A stretch of DNA of 64,000 bases from Flavobacterium taihuense (GCF_019351435.1 NZ_JAHWYN010000003.1:124001-188000); one strand, 5' to 3'. Shown: positions 33,184 through 42,030, counted from the stretch's first letter. The notes: generated from the sequence alone by a model not told the origin. A program made the numbers and translations.

Positions 33184-34812
33184 CTATTCTCCCAAGAAAG
33201 GATATCTATAATCTGTTGGAGTTACAAACGTTTCTTTGATTGTTCTTGGAGAAGCCCAACGCAATAGATTCAATGCAGAACCTGCTTTATCATTGGTTCC
33301 AGAAGCTCTTGCTCCACCAAAAGGCTGCATTCCTACGATAGCTCCGGTTGGTTTGTCATTGATGTAGAAGTTTCCGGCTGCATTTTGTAAAGCGGTTGTC
33401 GCTTCTTCAATAGCGTAACGGTCTTGACTGAAAACAGCTCCAGTTAAAGCATATTCAGAAGTAGAATCTACTAATTTCAGCGTTTCAGACCATTTAGCAT
33501 CCTCATAAACAAAAATGGTCATAACTGGTCCGAATAATTCGGTTTCCATAGTGCTATAATGAGGATCTGTAGTTACGATAATTGTTGGCTCAATAAAATA
33601 ACCAACTGATTTGTCGTAATTTCCACCAACTATAATTTCGGCATCAGCATCTTTTTTGGCTTGGTCAATAAAACTAGCCAATTTATCAAAAGAGCCTTCA
33701 TGGATAACAGCAGTAATAAAGTTGCTGAAATCTTCTGGAGAGCCCATTTTCATTGATTTTGTATCTGTAATCAATTGCTCTTTAATAGCAGGCCATAAGC
33801 TTTGTGGTACATAAGCTCTTGAAGCAGCAGAACATTTTTGTCCTTGAAATTCAAATGCTCCACGAACAATTCCTGTAGCCACTTGTTTTGGGTTGGCACT
33901 TGGGTGAGCAATGATAAAATCTTTACCACCAGTTTCTCCAACAATTCTCGGATATGTTTTGTAATGGTGAATGTTTGTTCCAATTTTTGCCCAAATATCT
34001 TTGAATACATGAGTAGAACCTGTAAAGTGGATTCCAGCAAAATCACGACTTGCCAAAACAGTGTCGGTGATCATTAATGCATCTCCAAATACAACGTTGA
34101 TAACTCCGTCAGGAACTCCAGCTTCTTTGAATACGTCAATAATAACTTTTGCAGAGAATACTTGACTGTCACTTGGTTTCCAAACTACAACATTCCCCAT
34201 CATGGCGGCACTTGCAGGTAAATTTGCAGCAATAGCAGTAAAGTTGAATGGAGTTATCGCGTATACAAAACCTTCAAGAGGTCTATATTCTAAACGGTTC
34301 CACATATCGGATGCCGATTTTGGCTGGTCTGCATAAATTTGAGTCATGAATTCCACGTTAAAACGTAAAAAATCAATCAATTCACAGGCAGCGTCAATTT
34401 CGGCTTGATGAATATTTTTGGACTGACCAATCATTGTTGCAGCATTGATCCTTGCTCTGTATGGACCGGCGATTAATTCGGCAGCTTTAAGGAAAATAGC
34501 AGCTCTTTGTTCCCAAGCCATATTTGCCCATGCTGTTCTGGATTCCAATGCATTGGCGATAGCTTTTTGTACGTGTCCTTTTTCTGCCAAATGATAGGTT
34601 CCTACGATATGCTGGTGATCGTGTGGAGCGGTCATGTTTTTGGTATTCCCTGTTCTAATTTCTTCGCTACCAATATACAATGGAACGTCAATTTTAGTAT
34701 TCCACATTTCTTTATAAGCTGATAAAACAGCTGCTTTTTCGGGGGAATTAGGTGCGTATCCTTTTACGGGTTCGTTTACCGCTTTTGGTACATTGAAAAA
34801 TCCTTTTAGCAT
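33184..34812 (-). CDS. pruA: L-glutamate gamma-semialdehyde (1-pyrroline-5-carboxylate) dehydrogenase
   Basis: This 542-residue NAD-dependent aldehyde dehydrogenase is the second step of proline catabolism to glutamate. Motifs are YAITPFNFTAIAANLPASA, the general base Glu in VGETGGKDF (about 291) and the nucleophile Cys in FQGQKCSAASRAY (about 326), the latter with the PruA-type neighbourhood. No fused proline dehydrogenase is present. The ATG at 34812 (MLKGFFNVPKAVNE) is chosen because a TACTTTTG box covers 34852-34859, overlapping the ATG of the longer frame from 34854. Terminated by the hairpin shared with rsmG. Confidence 0.95.
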   Translation of the reverse strand: MLKGFFNVPKAVNEPVKGYAPNSPEKAAVLSAYKEMWNTKIDVPLYIGSEEIRTGNTKNMTAPHDHQHIVGTYHLAEKGHVQKAIANALESRTAWANMAWEQRAAIFLKAAELIAGPYRARINAATMIGQSKNIHQAEIDAACELIDFLRFNVEFMTQIYADQPKSASDMWNRLEYRPLEGFVYAITPFNFTAIAANLPASAAMMGNVVVWKPSDSQVFSAKVIIDVFKEAGVPDGVINVVFGDALMITDTVLASRDFAGIHFTGSTHVFKDIWAKIGTNIHHYKTYPRIVGETGGKDFIIAHPSANPKQVATGIVRGAFEFQGQKCSAASRAYVPQSLWPAIKEQLITDTKSMKMGSPEDFSNFITAVIHEGSFDKLASFIDQAKKDADAEIIVGGNYDKSVGYFIEPTIIVTTDPHYSTMETELFGPVMTIFVYEDAKWSETLKLVDSTSEYALTGAVFSQDRYAIEEATTALQNAAGNFYINDKPTGAIVGMQPFGGARASGTNDKAGSALNLLRWASPRTIKETFVTPTDYRYPFLGE

Positions 34813-34851
34813 ATCTCTATAATTAAATATTAAACGATTATAAATTTGATG

Positions 34852-34859
34852 CAAAAGTA
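34852..34859 (-). promoter_or_regulatory. -7 promoter box of pruA
   Basis: Minus strand TACTTTTG, exact TAnnTTTG match about 40 bp upstream of the chosen start. It overlaps the alternative ATG at 34854 and so excludes it if active. Confidence 0.45.
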
Positions 34860-34907
34860 CAAAGGAAAGATTTAAATTATGCTAAAAATGTCATAATTAA
34901 AGTCAAA

Positions 34908-35294
34908 TTAATTCAAAGCAAAAGGAGCACACATTCTAAAGGTGGGTACTATAACTCTGAAAGATTTAGTGGAAGTGAAATTAATCATGTTGAAATACCC
35001 TTTCATGGCGCCATAAGGAGAGGATAATAAACAACCTGAACTGTAGGTATGTAACTCACCAGGTTTCAAAACCGGTTTTTTTCCTATAACACCTTCTCCG
35101 TCTACATATTCTAAATCATTCAAAGAATCGTAAATTTCCCAATGACGGGATGTTAATTGTACTGAATCTTTACTGTGATTTTCTATCGTGATTTCATAAC
35201 TAAAAGCAAAGTGAATCTTATAGTTTTTGAAGTATGTCCCTTCAAAACTAGTCAATACTGAAATTTTAATGCCTCTTGTTATTTGTGAAACCAT
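34908..35294 (-). CDS. apaG: ApaG domain protein
   Basis: This 128-residue single-domain protein is an ApaG fold: FAFSYEITIENHSKDSVQL, SRHWEIYDS, GVIGKKPVLKPGELHTYSSG and the final YGAMKGYF, all diagnostic of the family. The fold is an Fn3-like beta-sandwich. In enterobacteria it is linked to Co/Mg resistance and nucleotide polyphosphate metabolism, but the biochemical role remains unclear. It stands alone between pruA and the T9SS plug gene, with no apaH partner in the window. Confidence 0.93.
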   Translation of the reverse strand: MVSQITRGIKISVLTSFEGTYFKNYKIHFAFSYEITIENHSKDSVQLTSRHWEIYDSLNDLEYVDGEGVIGKKPVLKPGELHTYSSGCLLSSPYGAMKGYFNMINFTSTKSFRVIVPTFRMCAPFALN

Positions 35295-35374
35295 GTTAAT
35301 GAGCTAATTAGGTACTGTATGGTGACAAATCTACGAAAAAATTGAATATTTTATTTAAAAATTTTCAAAGTTTT

Positions 35375-36625
35375 CTAATTTGTTATGTTTAATGAATTTG
35401 CGGTTCCTCTTCCTATGACTTTTTCATAGCGATCTGCACTTCCTTTATAATAAACCAATATGGTATAGTCGTTTTCAGTTTGATAAAAATTTCCGTCAAT
35501 AGCATTCTCTTGGTCGATAATCCCTTTGCTGTTAAGAGTTAGGTATTGGTAGTTTGTAAATCCTTGTTTGATTAAAATTGCTTTTTCGTAAAGACCATTT
35601 TTTTGATTAAAATCCATTTTGTATTCGGGAGTTGTGCTGTAATTATTGAACATTCCAACTACATAAATGGATGAACTTGGATTAGCCAAAGGAGCAGAGA
35701 GACTGAAATAAACCCACGAATAATCCGATTCAATGATGTTGTTTTCACCGTCCAGTTTTCGAACAGAAAAATTTCCGTTAATATCCGAAAAATTGGTGTA
35801 AGGAAAACTAGATTTATCATTATTGGTGTATAAATGGGTATTGTAAATGTCATTGTCGGAGTTGATGAAGCTCACGTAATTATTGGCGTTTTTGATGTCT
35901 TTCGAATCAAAATTTAAAAATTCATTACCCGCCCAAAACTGCGTTTCCTGATCGTATTTATAGATAAAATTATTACTGACTGTGTATTGAGGTGGCACAT
36001 TTTTTATAGCAGTATTGAATTTTCCATTTTGTAACAAAACTACCTTTAGATTTTGCATTGGATTTTGAAACAACATTTGATCTCCAGTTTTGATTTCAAA
36101 TTCCAAATTGTGTTTCGAATAAATGTTTTTTACCGTTCGAGGTCTTTTAATTTTTAAAGGTACTGAAACCAAGTCTTCATAAAAGATGAAATACCTCTTC
36201 AAAACTACCTCTTTGTCAGAATTTAAAATGGTTAGAACATAATTACCGCTCAAGAGTATTTTAGTGTAATTATTAGGAATAGATAATTTATAATGGGTAA
36301 AAGTCTGTAAAGTATTAAAAGAGTTGACATATTCTTGAATTTTTTGACCGTCAAAACCTTTTAAGTATTCGCTTTTTGGAATGTCAGTTGGAATCCAATT
36401 ATAATCGCAATGTGTGATTTCGTAATAGTAGTCGGCTTCATTGCCAAATAAGTCATCAAATTGAAACTCAAATTGTTCTCCCAATCTAAATATAGGAACT
36501 ACGTTTTGACTATTCTGAACAAAAGATACCGTTTTGATGTTATAAGGAGGTGCTATTTCAGTCTCAACTTGGGCAGTACCAGTTAGGGAAAAGAATGAAA
36601 GAAGTAAAACGGCTATTGATTTCAT
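35375..36625 (-). CDS. Type IX secretion plug-type protein (DUF5103)
   Basis: This 416-residue periplasmic or outer-membrane-associated protein has a signal peptide (MKSIAVLLLSFFSLTGTAQ) and the DUF5103 beta-rich fold: FEFQFDDLFGNEADYYYEITHCDYNW near the N-terminus (split by length here), SVPLKIKRPRTVKNIYSKHN, and Ig-like LYEKAILIKQGFTNYQY at the C-terminus. From memory, in Flavobacterium the DUF5103 family includes the plug protein that closes the SprA translocon of the type IX system. The CHU_C adhesin in this window is a cargo of the same pathway. The gene is alone, away from other secretion genes. Confidence 0.85.
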   Translation of the reverse strand: MKSIAVLLLSFFSLTGTAQVETEIAPPYNIKTVSFVQNSQNVVPIFRLGEQFEFQFDDLFGNEADYYYEITHCDYNWIPTDIPKSEYLKGFDGQKIQEYVNSFNTLQTFTHYKLSIPNNYTKILLSGNYVLTILNSDKEVVLKRYFIFYEDLVSVPLKIKRPRTVKNIYSKHNLEFEIKTGDQMLFQNPMQNLKVVLLQNGKFNTAIKNVPPQYTVSNNFIYKYDQETQFWAGNEFLNFDSKDIKNANNYVSFINSDNDIYNTHLYTNNDKSSFPYTNFSDINGNFSVRKLDGENNIIESDYSWVYFSLSAPLANPSSSIYVVGMFNNYSTTPEYKMDFNQKNGLYEKAILIKQGFTNYQYLTLNSKGIIDQENAIDGNFYQTENDYTILVYYKGSADRYEKVIGRGTANSLNITN

Positions 36626-36683
36626 TATTGATTTTCGTTCATGAGTCGTAAATATACAAATTATATGTTAGCTGTATGCACTA

Positions 36684-36729
36684 AGCTTTAGGCGAAAGGC
36701 TTATTGCGTATAGCTTAAAGCCTAAAGCT
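36684..36729. repeat. Inverted repeat at the end of the SNF2 helicase gene
   Basis: AGCTTTAGGC (36684-36693) and GCCTAAAGCT (36720-36729) are exact inverse copies; further TAGC/TATGCA-like words extend the similarity inward. The second arm overlaps the helicase stop codon (36728-36730). It may form a terminator-like hairpin for minus-strand transcription but lacks a T tract. Confidence 0.55.
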
Positions 36730-39637
36730 ATTCAAGTATAAAATCCAAATTCTCCTCAATTTCAGTGCTGATGTAATTTTCATCCAAAAGAGAATCGGCT
36801 AACAGTTTTTTGCTTTCCTGTAAGCGGATGATTTTTTCTTCAACAGTATTTTTGGTGATAAACCGAATCACATTTACTTTATTCATCTGGCCAATTCGAT
36901 GCGCACGACCAATTCCCTGTTTTTCCGAAAAAGGATTCCACCAAGGATCTAGAAAAACGACATAAGATGCTTTGGTAATATTAAGTCCAACGCCACCCGC
37001 TTTTAAAGAGATAAAAAAGAGCAATGGTTTTTCCTGTTCCTGGAAACGATTGACTTGGTATTGCCTTTCTTTCAAAGGGGTTTCTCCCGTGAGTTCACAG
37101 AAATCGATTTTATTTTCCTTGCACCAAGTTTTATAAAAATCCAAATTGGATACAAACGAACTGAATACAATTGTTTTTTGGTTGGATTGTACCAATGTTT
37201 CCAAATATCGGGTCACGGCAATGTATTTTCCCGAATCCATTTCCGATTTGGAATCGATCATTTTAGGGTGATTGCTCAATTGCCTCAAACGCATCAATGT
37301 GTTGATAATGCTGATTTTGTCTCTGTTTGGTCCTTCGGTTTTCAAAAGGAAGTTTCGGGCTTTGGATTTTTCCTCTTCGTACAACTTCTCTTGTTCGGGT
37401 TCCATTTCACAATAGTAAATCTGCTCGGACAATTCGGGTAAATCTTTTAAAACCTGCTCTTTGGTGCGTCGCAGAATAAAAGGGGCGATAAGATTTTTCA
37501 GTTCCAATAAACTGTTCTCGTCTTGCTTTTTCTCGATTGGAAATTTATAATTTTCGGCAAAAAAGGAATAACTTCCCAATATATTTGGATTGATAAATTG
37601 CATTTGCGACCATAAATCATCGAGTGAATTTTCTATCGGAGTTCCGCTCAACGATATTTTGTGGTTGGCTTTTACTTGGTTGATTGCCTTGAAAGTTTTG
37701 GAGTTTTTATTTTTGATGTATTGACTTTCGTCCAAAATCAAATACCTGAAATTGTATTTTTCCAAAATCGAAATGTCTCTAGAAATGATGGCATAACTCG
37801 TAAAAATCAGATCGTATTTTTCTAGTTTTTTCGAAATCATTTTTCGGTCGTTGCCAATGTATTGCACTCTGCGGAAATGCGGTGTGAATTTCCGGGCTTC
37901 ATTGTACCAGTTAAAAACCAAAGAAGACGGTAAAACAATTAATGCTTTTAGGTATTCTTTGGGTACAGGAATTTCGTTTCCAAACAAATCGAGTTGAATG
38001 TCTTCGGCTTTTTTAAATTCCAATTGTTCTTGTACAGCAACCAATGTGGTTAATGTTTGCAATGTTTTTCCCAATCCCATGTCATCAGCCAAACAAGCGC
38101 CTAAACCATTGTTGTAGTGTTCCAAAAGCCATTTGACTCCTTCAATTTGGTAGGGTCTCAATGTTGCTTTTACCAAAGTGGAAGGTTGATATTCGACCTC
38201 TCCTTTTAAATGTATTGAATTTTTAAGTTCTAAAATACCATCCAAAACAGCAAAATTGCTTTTAAGTAAGATAATATTTCCGTTTTGAACTTTTGCTAAT
38301 TTCGCCATTGGTCCGTAAAGTGTCATCCATTCTATCGGAATCAAAAAATAGTTGCCGTTTGGTAAAAGAAAGAGTCGGTTTCGGTTTTTTATATTCGGAA
38401 CAATTTCAGTGAAGCTAAATTCAAATGCCTCGCAAACCACAATCATTTTGATGTCAAACCAATCGCTTTTGATGTCATTCGAAAATTGAATAGCCACTTT
38501 ATGAGTGTCGATTTTCTTGCTGTCTATTTTTAGATCTTCTGTTGAGAATCCTAAAGATTTGAGGTTTTCCTGATTTTCGATAACCCATTGAATAGTGGTA
38601 TAAGGGTCTTGTTTTTCGTCCTTTGGCGAAAGCCCATACAAACCGGTTTCCGTTTTTATAAAGCCAAATTCTAACAATTTATTTTCAAATGAAGCTTCTT
38701 CGACCGCTTTTCTTTTATATTGAATCACTTTGATTTCCTCCAGATTTCGGCTGTCAATTTCGGAATGGATTTTCTTGGTTTTGCTATTGTCAAAACTAAA
38801 ACCATCATAGTCGAATAAAAGATTTAGAGAATAAGTGTTTTTAAAAAAATCATGCGACAACTCGAGTGAACAAGATTTGATTTTGTCCTTGAGTTCGACT
38901 GCAAATCCGGTGGCTTTTATATCTGCTTTTTTTGCCACGTCCTTGATGAATTTTTCAAAGTATTCAGAAACCATTTTCGAAGGAATTTCGATGGTTTTCT
39001 TTTTCAAAAAAGGAATAATTTTTTTGGTGTTGATATTTTTTAAAAGATGCAATTTATGGTAAGCAACTAGCCAGCCAGGTTCGTCCAAAAGTAACGTGAT
39101 GTCTGTGTTTGATGGGTAGAATGTCGTTGCTTCGTCTTTTAAAAGTAACGTATAAGAAATTCCGTTTTCGTGTTTGTCAAATTGAAGACTGGTTTCCAAT
39201 TTTGGATTTGTAGTGGTAATTTGACTAATGCGAAAATCTTTTTCTTTTCCCAAATTCAGCGAGAGCGGGAAATTGTCTTCACAAACTAAAGTGTAAAACT
39301 GGTCTAAATTTGTTTTTATGAATTGCTGAATCCCAAATTGCAGTTTGCTGTCTTTGAACAAATCTTCAATATTTTTGACTGATTTGCTATTTTTGCGGAA
39401 TTTCTTAAAAATAACTTCGGGTTTGAGTGCTTCACAAAGGGATAAAACTTTTTTTGTGTTTGTATCTAAATTTTCAATAATCACACCAAAACTTTGAAGT
39501 ACCTCGGGACTCGCTTTTTTGTCCAGATAAGTTATAGCTTCAGAATGTCCTACAATATAAGCGGTCGGAATATAGGTGTTTAGCTTTTGCTCAAAACTAA
39601 TATCAAAGCAGAACTGAAAGGAATTTTCGGTTTTCAA
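36728..39637 (-). CDS. SNF2/RAD54-family helicase-like ATPase
   Basis: This 969-residue protein has an uncharacterised N-terminal ~480 residues and a full SNF2 motor after it. The motor shows CLADDMGLGKTLQTLTTL (Walker A, about 517-525), LDESQYIKN (DExQ-type box), LSGTPIENSLDDLWSQMQF, and the helicase C motif LKAGGVGLNITKASYV with GIGRAHRIGQ. Such bacterial SNF2 proteins use ATP to move on double-stranded DNA or remodel protein-DNA complexes. No nuclease, SWIM zinc finger or restriction domain was seen in the C-terminal part. It stands alone rather than in a defence operon, so a housekeeping transcription or repair role is more likely. Confidence 0.9.
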   Translation of the reverse strand: MKTENSFQFCFDISFEQKLNTYIPTAYIVGHSEAITYLDKKASPEVLQSFGVIIENLDTNTKKVLSLCEALKPEVIFKKFRKNSKSVKNIEDLFKDSKLQFGIQQFIKTNLDQFYTLVCEDNFPLSLNLGKEKDFRISQITTTNPKLETSLQFDKHENGISYTLLLKDEATTFYPSNTDITLLLDEPGWLVAYHKLHLLKNINTKKIIPFLKKKTIEIPSKMVSEYFEKFIKDVAKKADIKATGFAVELKDKIKSCSLELSHDFFKNTYSLNLLFDYDGFSFDNSKTKKIHSEIDSRNLEEIKVIQYKRKAVEEASFENKLLEFGFIKTETGLYGLSPKDEKQDPYTTIQWVIENQENLKSLGFSTEDLKIDSKKIDTHKVAIQFSNDIKSDWFDIKMIVVCEAFEFSFTEIVPNIKNRNRLFLLPNGNYFLIPIEWMTLYGPMAKLAKVQNGNIILLKSNFAVLDGILELKNSIHLKGEVEYQPSTLVKATLRPYQIEGVKWLLEHYNNGLGACLADDMGLGKTLQTLTTLVAVQEQLEFKKAEDIQLDLFGNEIPVPKEYLKALIVLPSSLVFNWYNEARKFTPHFRRVQYIGNDRKMISKKLEKYDLIFTSYAIISRDISILEKYNFRYLILDESQYIKNKNSKTFKAINQVKANHKISLSGTPIENSLDDLWSQMQFINPNILGSYSFFAENYKFPIEKKQDENSLLELKNLIAPFILRRTKEQVLKDLPELSEQIYYCEMEPEQEKLYEEEKSKARNFLLKTEGPNRDKISIINTLMRLRQLSNHPKMIDSKSEMDSGKYIAVTRYLETLVQSNQKTIVFSSFVSNLDFYKTWCKENKIDFCELTGETPLKERQYQVNRFQEQEKPLLFFISLKAGGVGLNITKASYVVFLDPWWNPFSEKQGIGRAHRIGQMNKVNVIRFITKNTVEEKIIRLQESKKLLADSLLDENYISTEIEENLDFILE

Positions 39638-39663
39638 ACGCTAAAATTATTTGATTGTTAGAG

Positions 39664-39726
39664 AGTTTAAACACAGATTTCACAAATTCACACAGATTAA
39701 TTTGTGCAAATTTGTGAAATTTATTT
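39664..39726. repeat. Solo copy of the TTTAAACAC repeat, foldable
   Basis: It starts AGTTTAAACACAGATTTCA (39664-39682). TTTCACAAATT (39678-39688) pairs with AATTTGTGAAA (39709-39719), and inner CACA/TGTG words add pairing. The first 19 bp recur exactly at 40496-40514. It fills the 113-bp SNF2-methyltransferase gap. Confidence 0.7.
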
Positions 39727-39750
39727 TGTTTTTATCTTGTTGTAAAATAA

Positions 39751-40515
39751 TTATTTAAAACAAACTGGAATGATTTCTCCTTTTGCCAAACAATATTTTT
39801 CTACCAATTCTGGAGCTATTTTATTGGTGTAATCTTCTTCGATAACAGTAAAACCAATGCTTCTTAATTTATCAAAATAATCACGGCCATAAATACGCAC
39901 GTGGTCATATTGTCCAAATATTTTTGCACGTTCTTTTTGGTCGGTAATCGTATCATCAGCAAAGGTTACATCTCTTTTTAAATCTTGCGGGATTTGCAAA
40001 ATAGCCATTCCGCCCGGTTTCAAAACGCGGTATAACTCCTGCATGGCTTTGGTGTCATCTGGAATGTGTTCCAAAACGTGGTTGCAAAGTATAATATCGT
40101 ATTGATTGTCTTCAAAAGGCAAATTACAGATATCTGCTTTTACATCTGCCAAAGGAGAAAATAAGTCGGTTGTAGTGTAATCCAAATTTTTTTGCTTGCG
40201 GAACAGTTTGTAAAAAGCTTGTTCTGGCGCAAAATGCAATACTTTCTTTGGAGCGGTAAAAAAATCGGTTTGCTCATTTAGGTATAACCAGAGCAAACGG
40301 TGTCTTTCCAGTGAAAGCGTACTTGGCGAAAGCACATTGTTGCGTTGTTTTTCGTATCCATAAGGCAAGAACGATTTGAAACTTTTCCCGTCAATTGGGT
40401 CTGTATATTTATCTCCTTTTAATGAAAAAGCGATAAAAGGACGAGCAACATAACTTAAACGAATAAGAATGGGACGTGGGATTGTATTGAGTATAAGTTT
40501 AAACACAGATTTCAT
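39751..40515 (-). CDS. Class I SAM-dependent methyltransferase
   Basis: This 254-residue enzyme has a C-terminal methyltransferase core: VLHFAPEQAFYKLFRK (motif I region), DYTTTDLFSPLADVKADICNL, DIILCNHVLEHIPDD and LYRVLKPGGMAILQIPQ. The N-terminal ~80 residues (with SYVARPFIAFSLKGDKY) are basic and hydrophobic, possibly membrane-associated. The substrate cannot be assigned. The first codons (ATGAAATCTGTGTTTAAAC on the minus strand) lie inside a repeat word that occurs exactly 832 bp away on the other side of the gene, so the start codon sits in repeat-like DNA. Confidence 0.85.
   Translation of the reverse strand: MKSVFKLILNTIPRPILIRLSYVARPFIAFSLKGDKYTDPIDGKSFKSFLPYGYEKQRNNVLSPSTLSLERHRLLWLYLNEQTDFFTAPKKVLHFAPEQAFYKLFRKQKNLDYTTTDLFSPLADVKADICNLPFEDNQYDIILCNHVLEHIPDDTKAMQELYRVLKPGGMAILQIPQDLKRDVTFADDTITDQKERAKIFGQYDHVRIYGRDYFDKLRSIGFTVIEEDYTNKIAPELVEKYCLAKGEIIPVCFK
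40496..40514. repeat. 19-bp direct repeat partner at the methyltransferase start
   Basis: AGTTTAAACACAGATTTCA, identical to 39664-39682 and in the same orientation. A variant, TTTAAACACGAATTTCA, follows 28 bp later (40526-40542) as the left end of the GxxExxY cassette. Confidence 0.85.
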
Positions 40516-40524
40516 TTGATAAAA

Positions 40525-41069
40525 ATTTAAACACGAATTTCACGAATTTGCACGAATTAATTACGGCTAATATGAATTTCACTAATTTGGGACTATAAAA
40601 TTATTCTTTTGTATTTTAGACTATCTTCTCCAAAATTGGCTAATAAGCCTAATTTGTTTTTAGATGATGCTAAATAATTTAATGTTTGTTTGATATCACT
40701 ATTTGTTAATTGTGAAATCGCTTTTACTTCAAATATTATTTCATTAAAAACCACAAAATCAGCTATGTATTTTCGTGGTAAAATAATATCTTTATATTCA
40801 ATTTCGTAAATCTTTTCTCGTTCAAAAGGGATTGAATTAATTCTAAATTCATGTTCTAAAGCATCTTTGTAAACCACTTCACTATGACCTTTGCCAAGAA
40901 TTTTATGAACCTCCATACAAAGACCAATAATCTTATAGGACTCTTCTTTTAAGTAAATATCATCCATATTAATGAATTATTCGTGAAATTTTTAAGCCTA
41001 TAGAATTCGTGCTAATTCGTGAAATTTGTGTCTATTTTTTAATTTAGTTCGTGCAATTCGTGTTTAAAT
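40525..41069. mobile_element. 545-bp cassette with 15-bp terminal inverted repeats carrying a GxxExxY gene
   Basis: ATTTAAACACGAATT (40525-40539) and its exact reverse complement AATTCGTGTTTAAAT (41055-41069) bound the unit. Sub-terminal CACGAA words repeat near both ends (CACGAATTTGCACGAATT on the left; GCTAATTCGTGAAATTTGTG on the right). The only gene inside is the 124-residue GxxExxY protein. There is no transposase, and no clear target duplication was found. The right end overlaps the TAA stop of map. It could be a non-autonomous transposable element or a repeat-flanked cargo gene. Confidence 0.5.
40593..40967 (-). CDS. GxxExxY protein (PD-(D/E)XK nuclease fold)
   Basis: This 124-residue protein has the naming motif GHSEVVY, then IYEIEYKDI and the PD-(D/E)XK-like core YIADFVVFNEIIFEVKAI, in which Asp and Glu-x-Lys could bind metal. 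It ends LLANFGEDSLKYKRII, the usual family tail. Family members are common and repeated in Bacteroidota, and no activity is established. It lies inside a repeat-bounded unit between a methyltransferase and map, oriented like its neighbours. There are no frameshifts and the length is normal, so the gene appears intact. Confidence 0.88.
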   Translation of the reverse strand: MDDIYLKEESYKIIGLCMEVHKILGKGHSEVVYKDALEHEFRINSIPFEREKIYEIEYKDIILPRKYIADFVVFNEIIFEVKAISQLTNSDIKQTLNYLASSKNKLGLLANFGEDSLKYKRIIL

Positions 41070-41882
41070 AACCAAAGGCACTTTTCTAAACTCATCTTCT
41101 TCATTGCTCACGATTCCCAATTCTTTGTAGATATAAGCAAACGTCGATAAAATTTCAGGTTTTCCATCGATAATAGCTACATCGTGTTCAAAATGCGCAG
41201 ATGGTTTTCCGTCGGCAGTGGTAATTGTCCAGCCGTCTTTATGCTGTTTGATGTTTTTGGTTCCCATATTGATCATCGGTTCAATGGCAACAACCATTCC
41301 TTCGATGAAAAGTTTTCCACGGCCTTTTTTACCGTAGTTTGGCATTTCTGGATCTTCATGCATTTTTTGACCAACACCGTGACCCACTAATTCTCGAACC
41401 ACACCATAACCATGTGCTTCGGTGTATTTTTGAATCGCATTACCAACATCTTCCACACGATTACCCACACGCAATTCGCGGATTCCAACGTATAGCGATT
41501 CTTTGGTTATGCGTAATAATTTTTTAGTTTCTTCGGCTACTTCTCCAATTTCGAAAGAGTAGGCGTGATCCCCGTGAAATCCGTTTTTGAAAGCACCGCA
41601 GTCAACCGAAATTACATCACCGCTTTCTAAGGGTTTGTTGTTCGGAATTCCGTGTACAACTTGTGAATTTGGACTCATACACAATGAATTCGGGAATCCA
41701 TAAAGTCCCAGAAAACTAGGGACAGCACCGTGATCACGAATGAATTCTTCGGCTCTTTTGTCTAGATATAATGTGGTAACTCCTTCTTTTATTTCAGAAG
41801 CAATCATTCCTAATGTTTTTGATACGATTAAGGCACTTTCGCGCATTAATTCTATTTCCTCACGTGTTTTTTGAATAATCAT
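41064..41882 (-). CDS. map: Methionine aminopeptidase type I
   Basis: This 272-residue metalloenzyme removes the N-terminal methionine from new proteins. The five metal ligands are visible: VISVDCGAF, GFHGDHAYSF, LVGHGVGQKMHEDP (His), VAIEPMINMG and SAHFEHDVAI. It is the short form without an N-terminal zinc domain. In many bacteria map lies in the ribosomal spc operon; here it stands apart, so a second copy may exist elsewhere. The stop codon lies inside the right end of the adjacent repeat cassette. A TATTTTTG box lies about 20 bp upstream. Confidence 0.95.
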   Translation of the reverse strand: MIIQKTREEIELMRESALIVSKTLGMIASEIKEGVTTLYLDKRAEEFIRDHGAVPSFLGLYGFPNSLCMSPNSQVVHGIPNNKPLESGDVISVDCGAFKNGFHGDHAYSFEIGEVAEETKKLLRITKESLYVGIRELRVGNRVEDVGNAIQKYTEAHGYGVVRELVGHGVGQKMHEDPEMPNYGKKGRGKLFIEGMVVAIEPMINMGTKNIKQHKDGWTITTADGKPSAHFEHDVAIIDGKPEILSTFAYIYKELGIVSNEEDEFRKVPLVI

Positions 41883-41902
41883 GTTTTCGAATTTTCAGAG
41901 TG

Positions 41903-41910
41903 CAAAAATA
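41903..41910 (-). promoter_or_regulatory. Putative -7 promoter box of map
   Basis: Minus strand TATTTTTG, TAnnTTTG match about 20 bp before the ATG. No -33 TTG at normal spacing. Confidence 0.35.
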
Positions 41911-42030
41911 CACTTTTAAAATTATTTCTTTTGTATTGGGTTTGTTTTAATTTTTAAGACTTTAAAACTGGAACGAAATCCTACTGCGATTTGGAGACTT
42001 ATGTTTTTTTTAGGATTTGTAGTACTTTAA

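Noticed and set aside
40525..41069. Complete insertion sequence
   Set aside because: Terminal inverted repeats are present but there is no transposase and no clear target-site duplication, so only a cassette is claimed.
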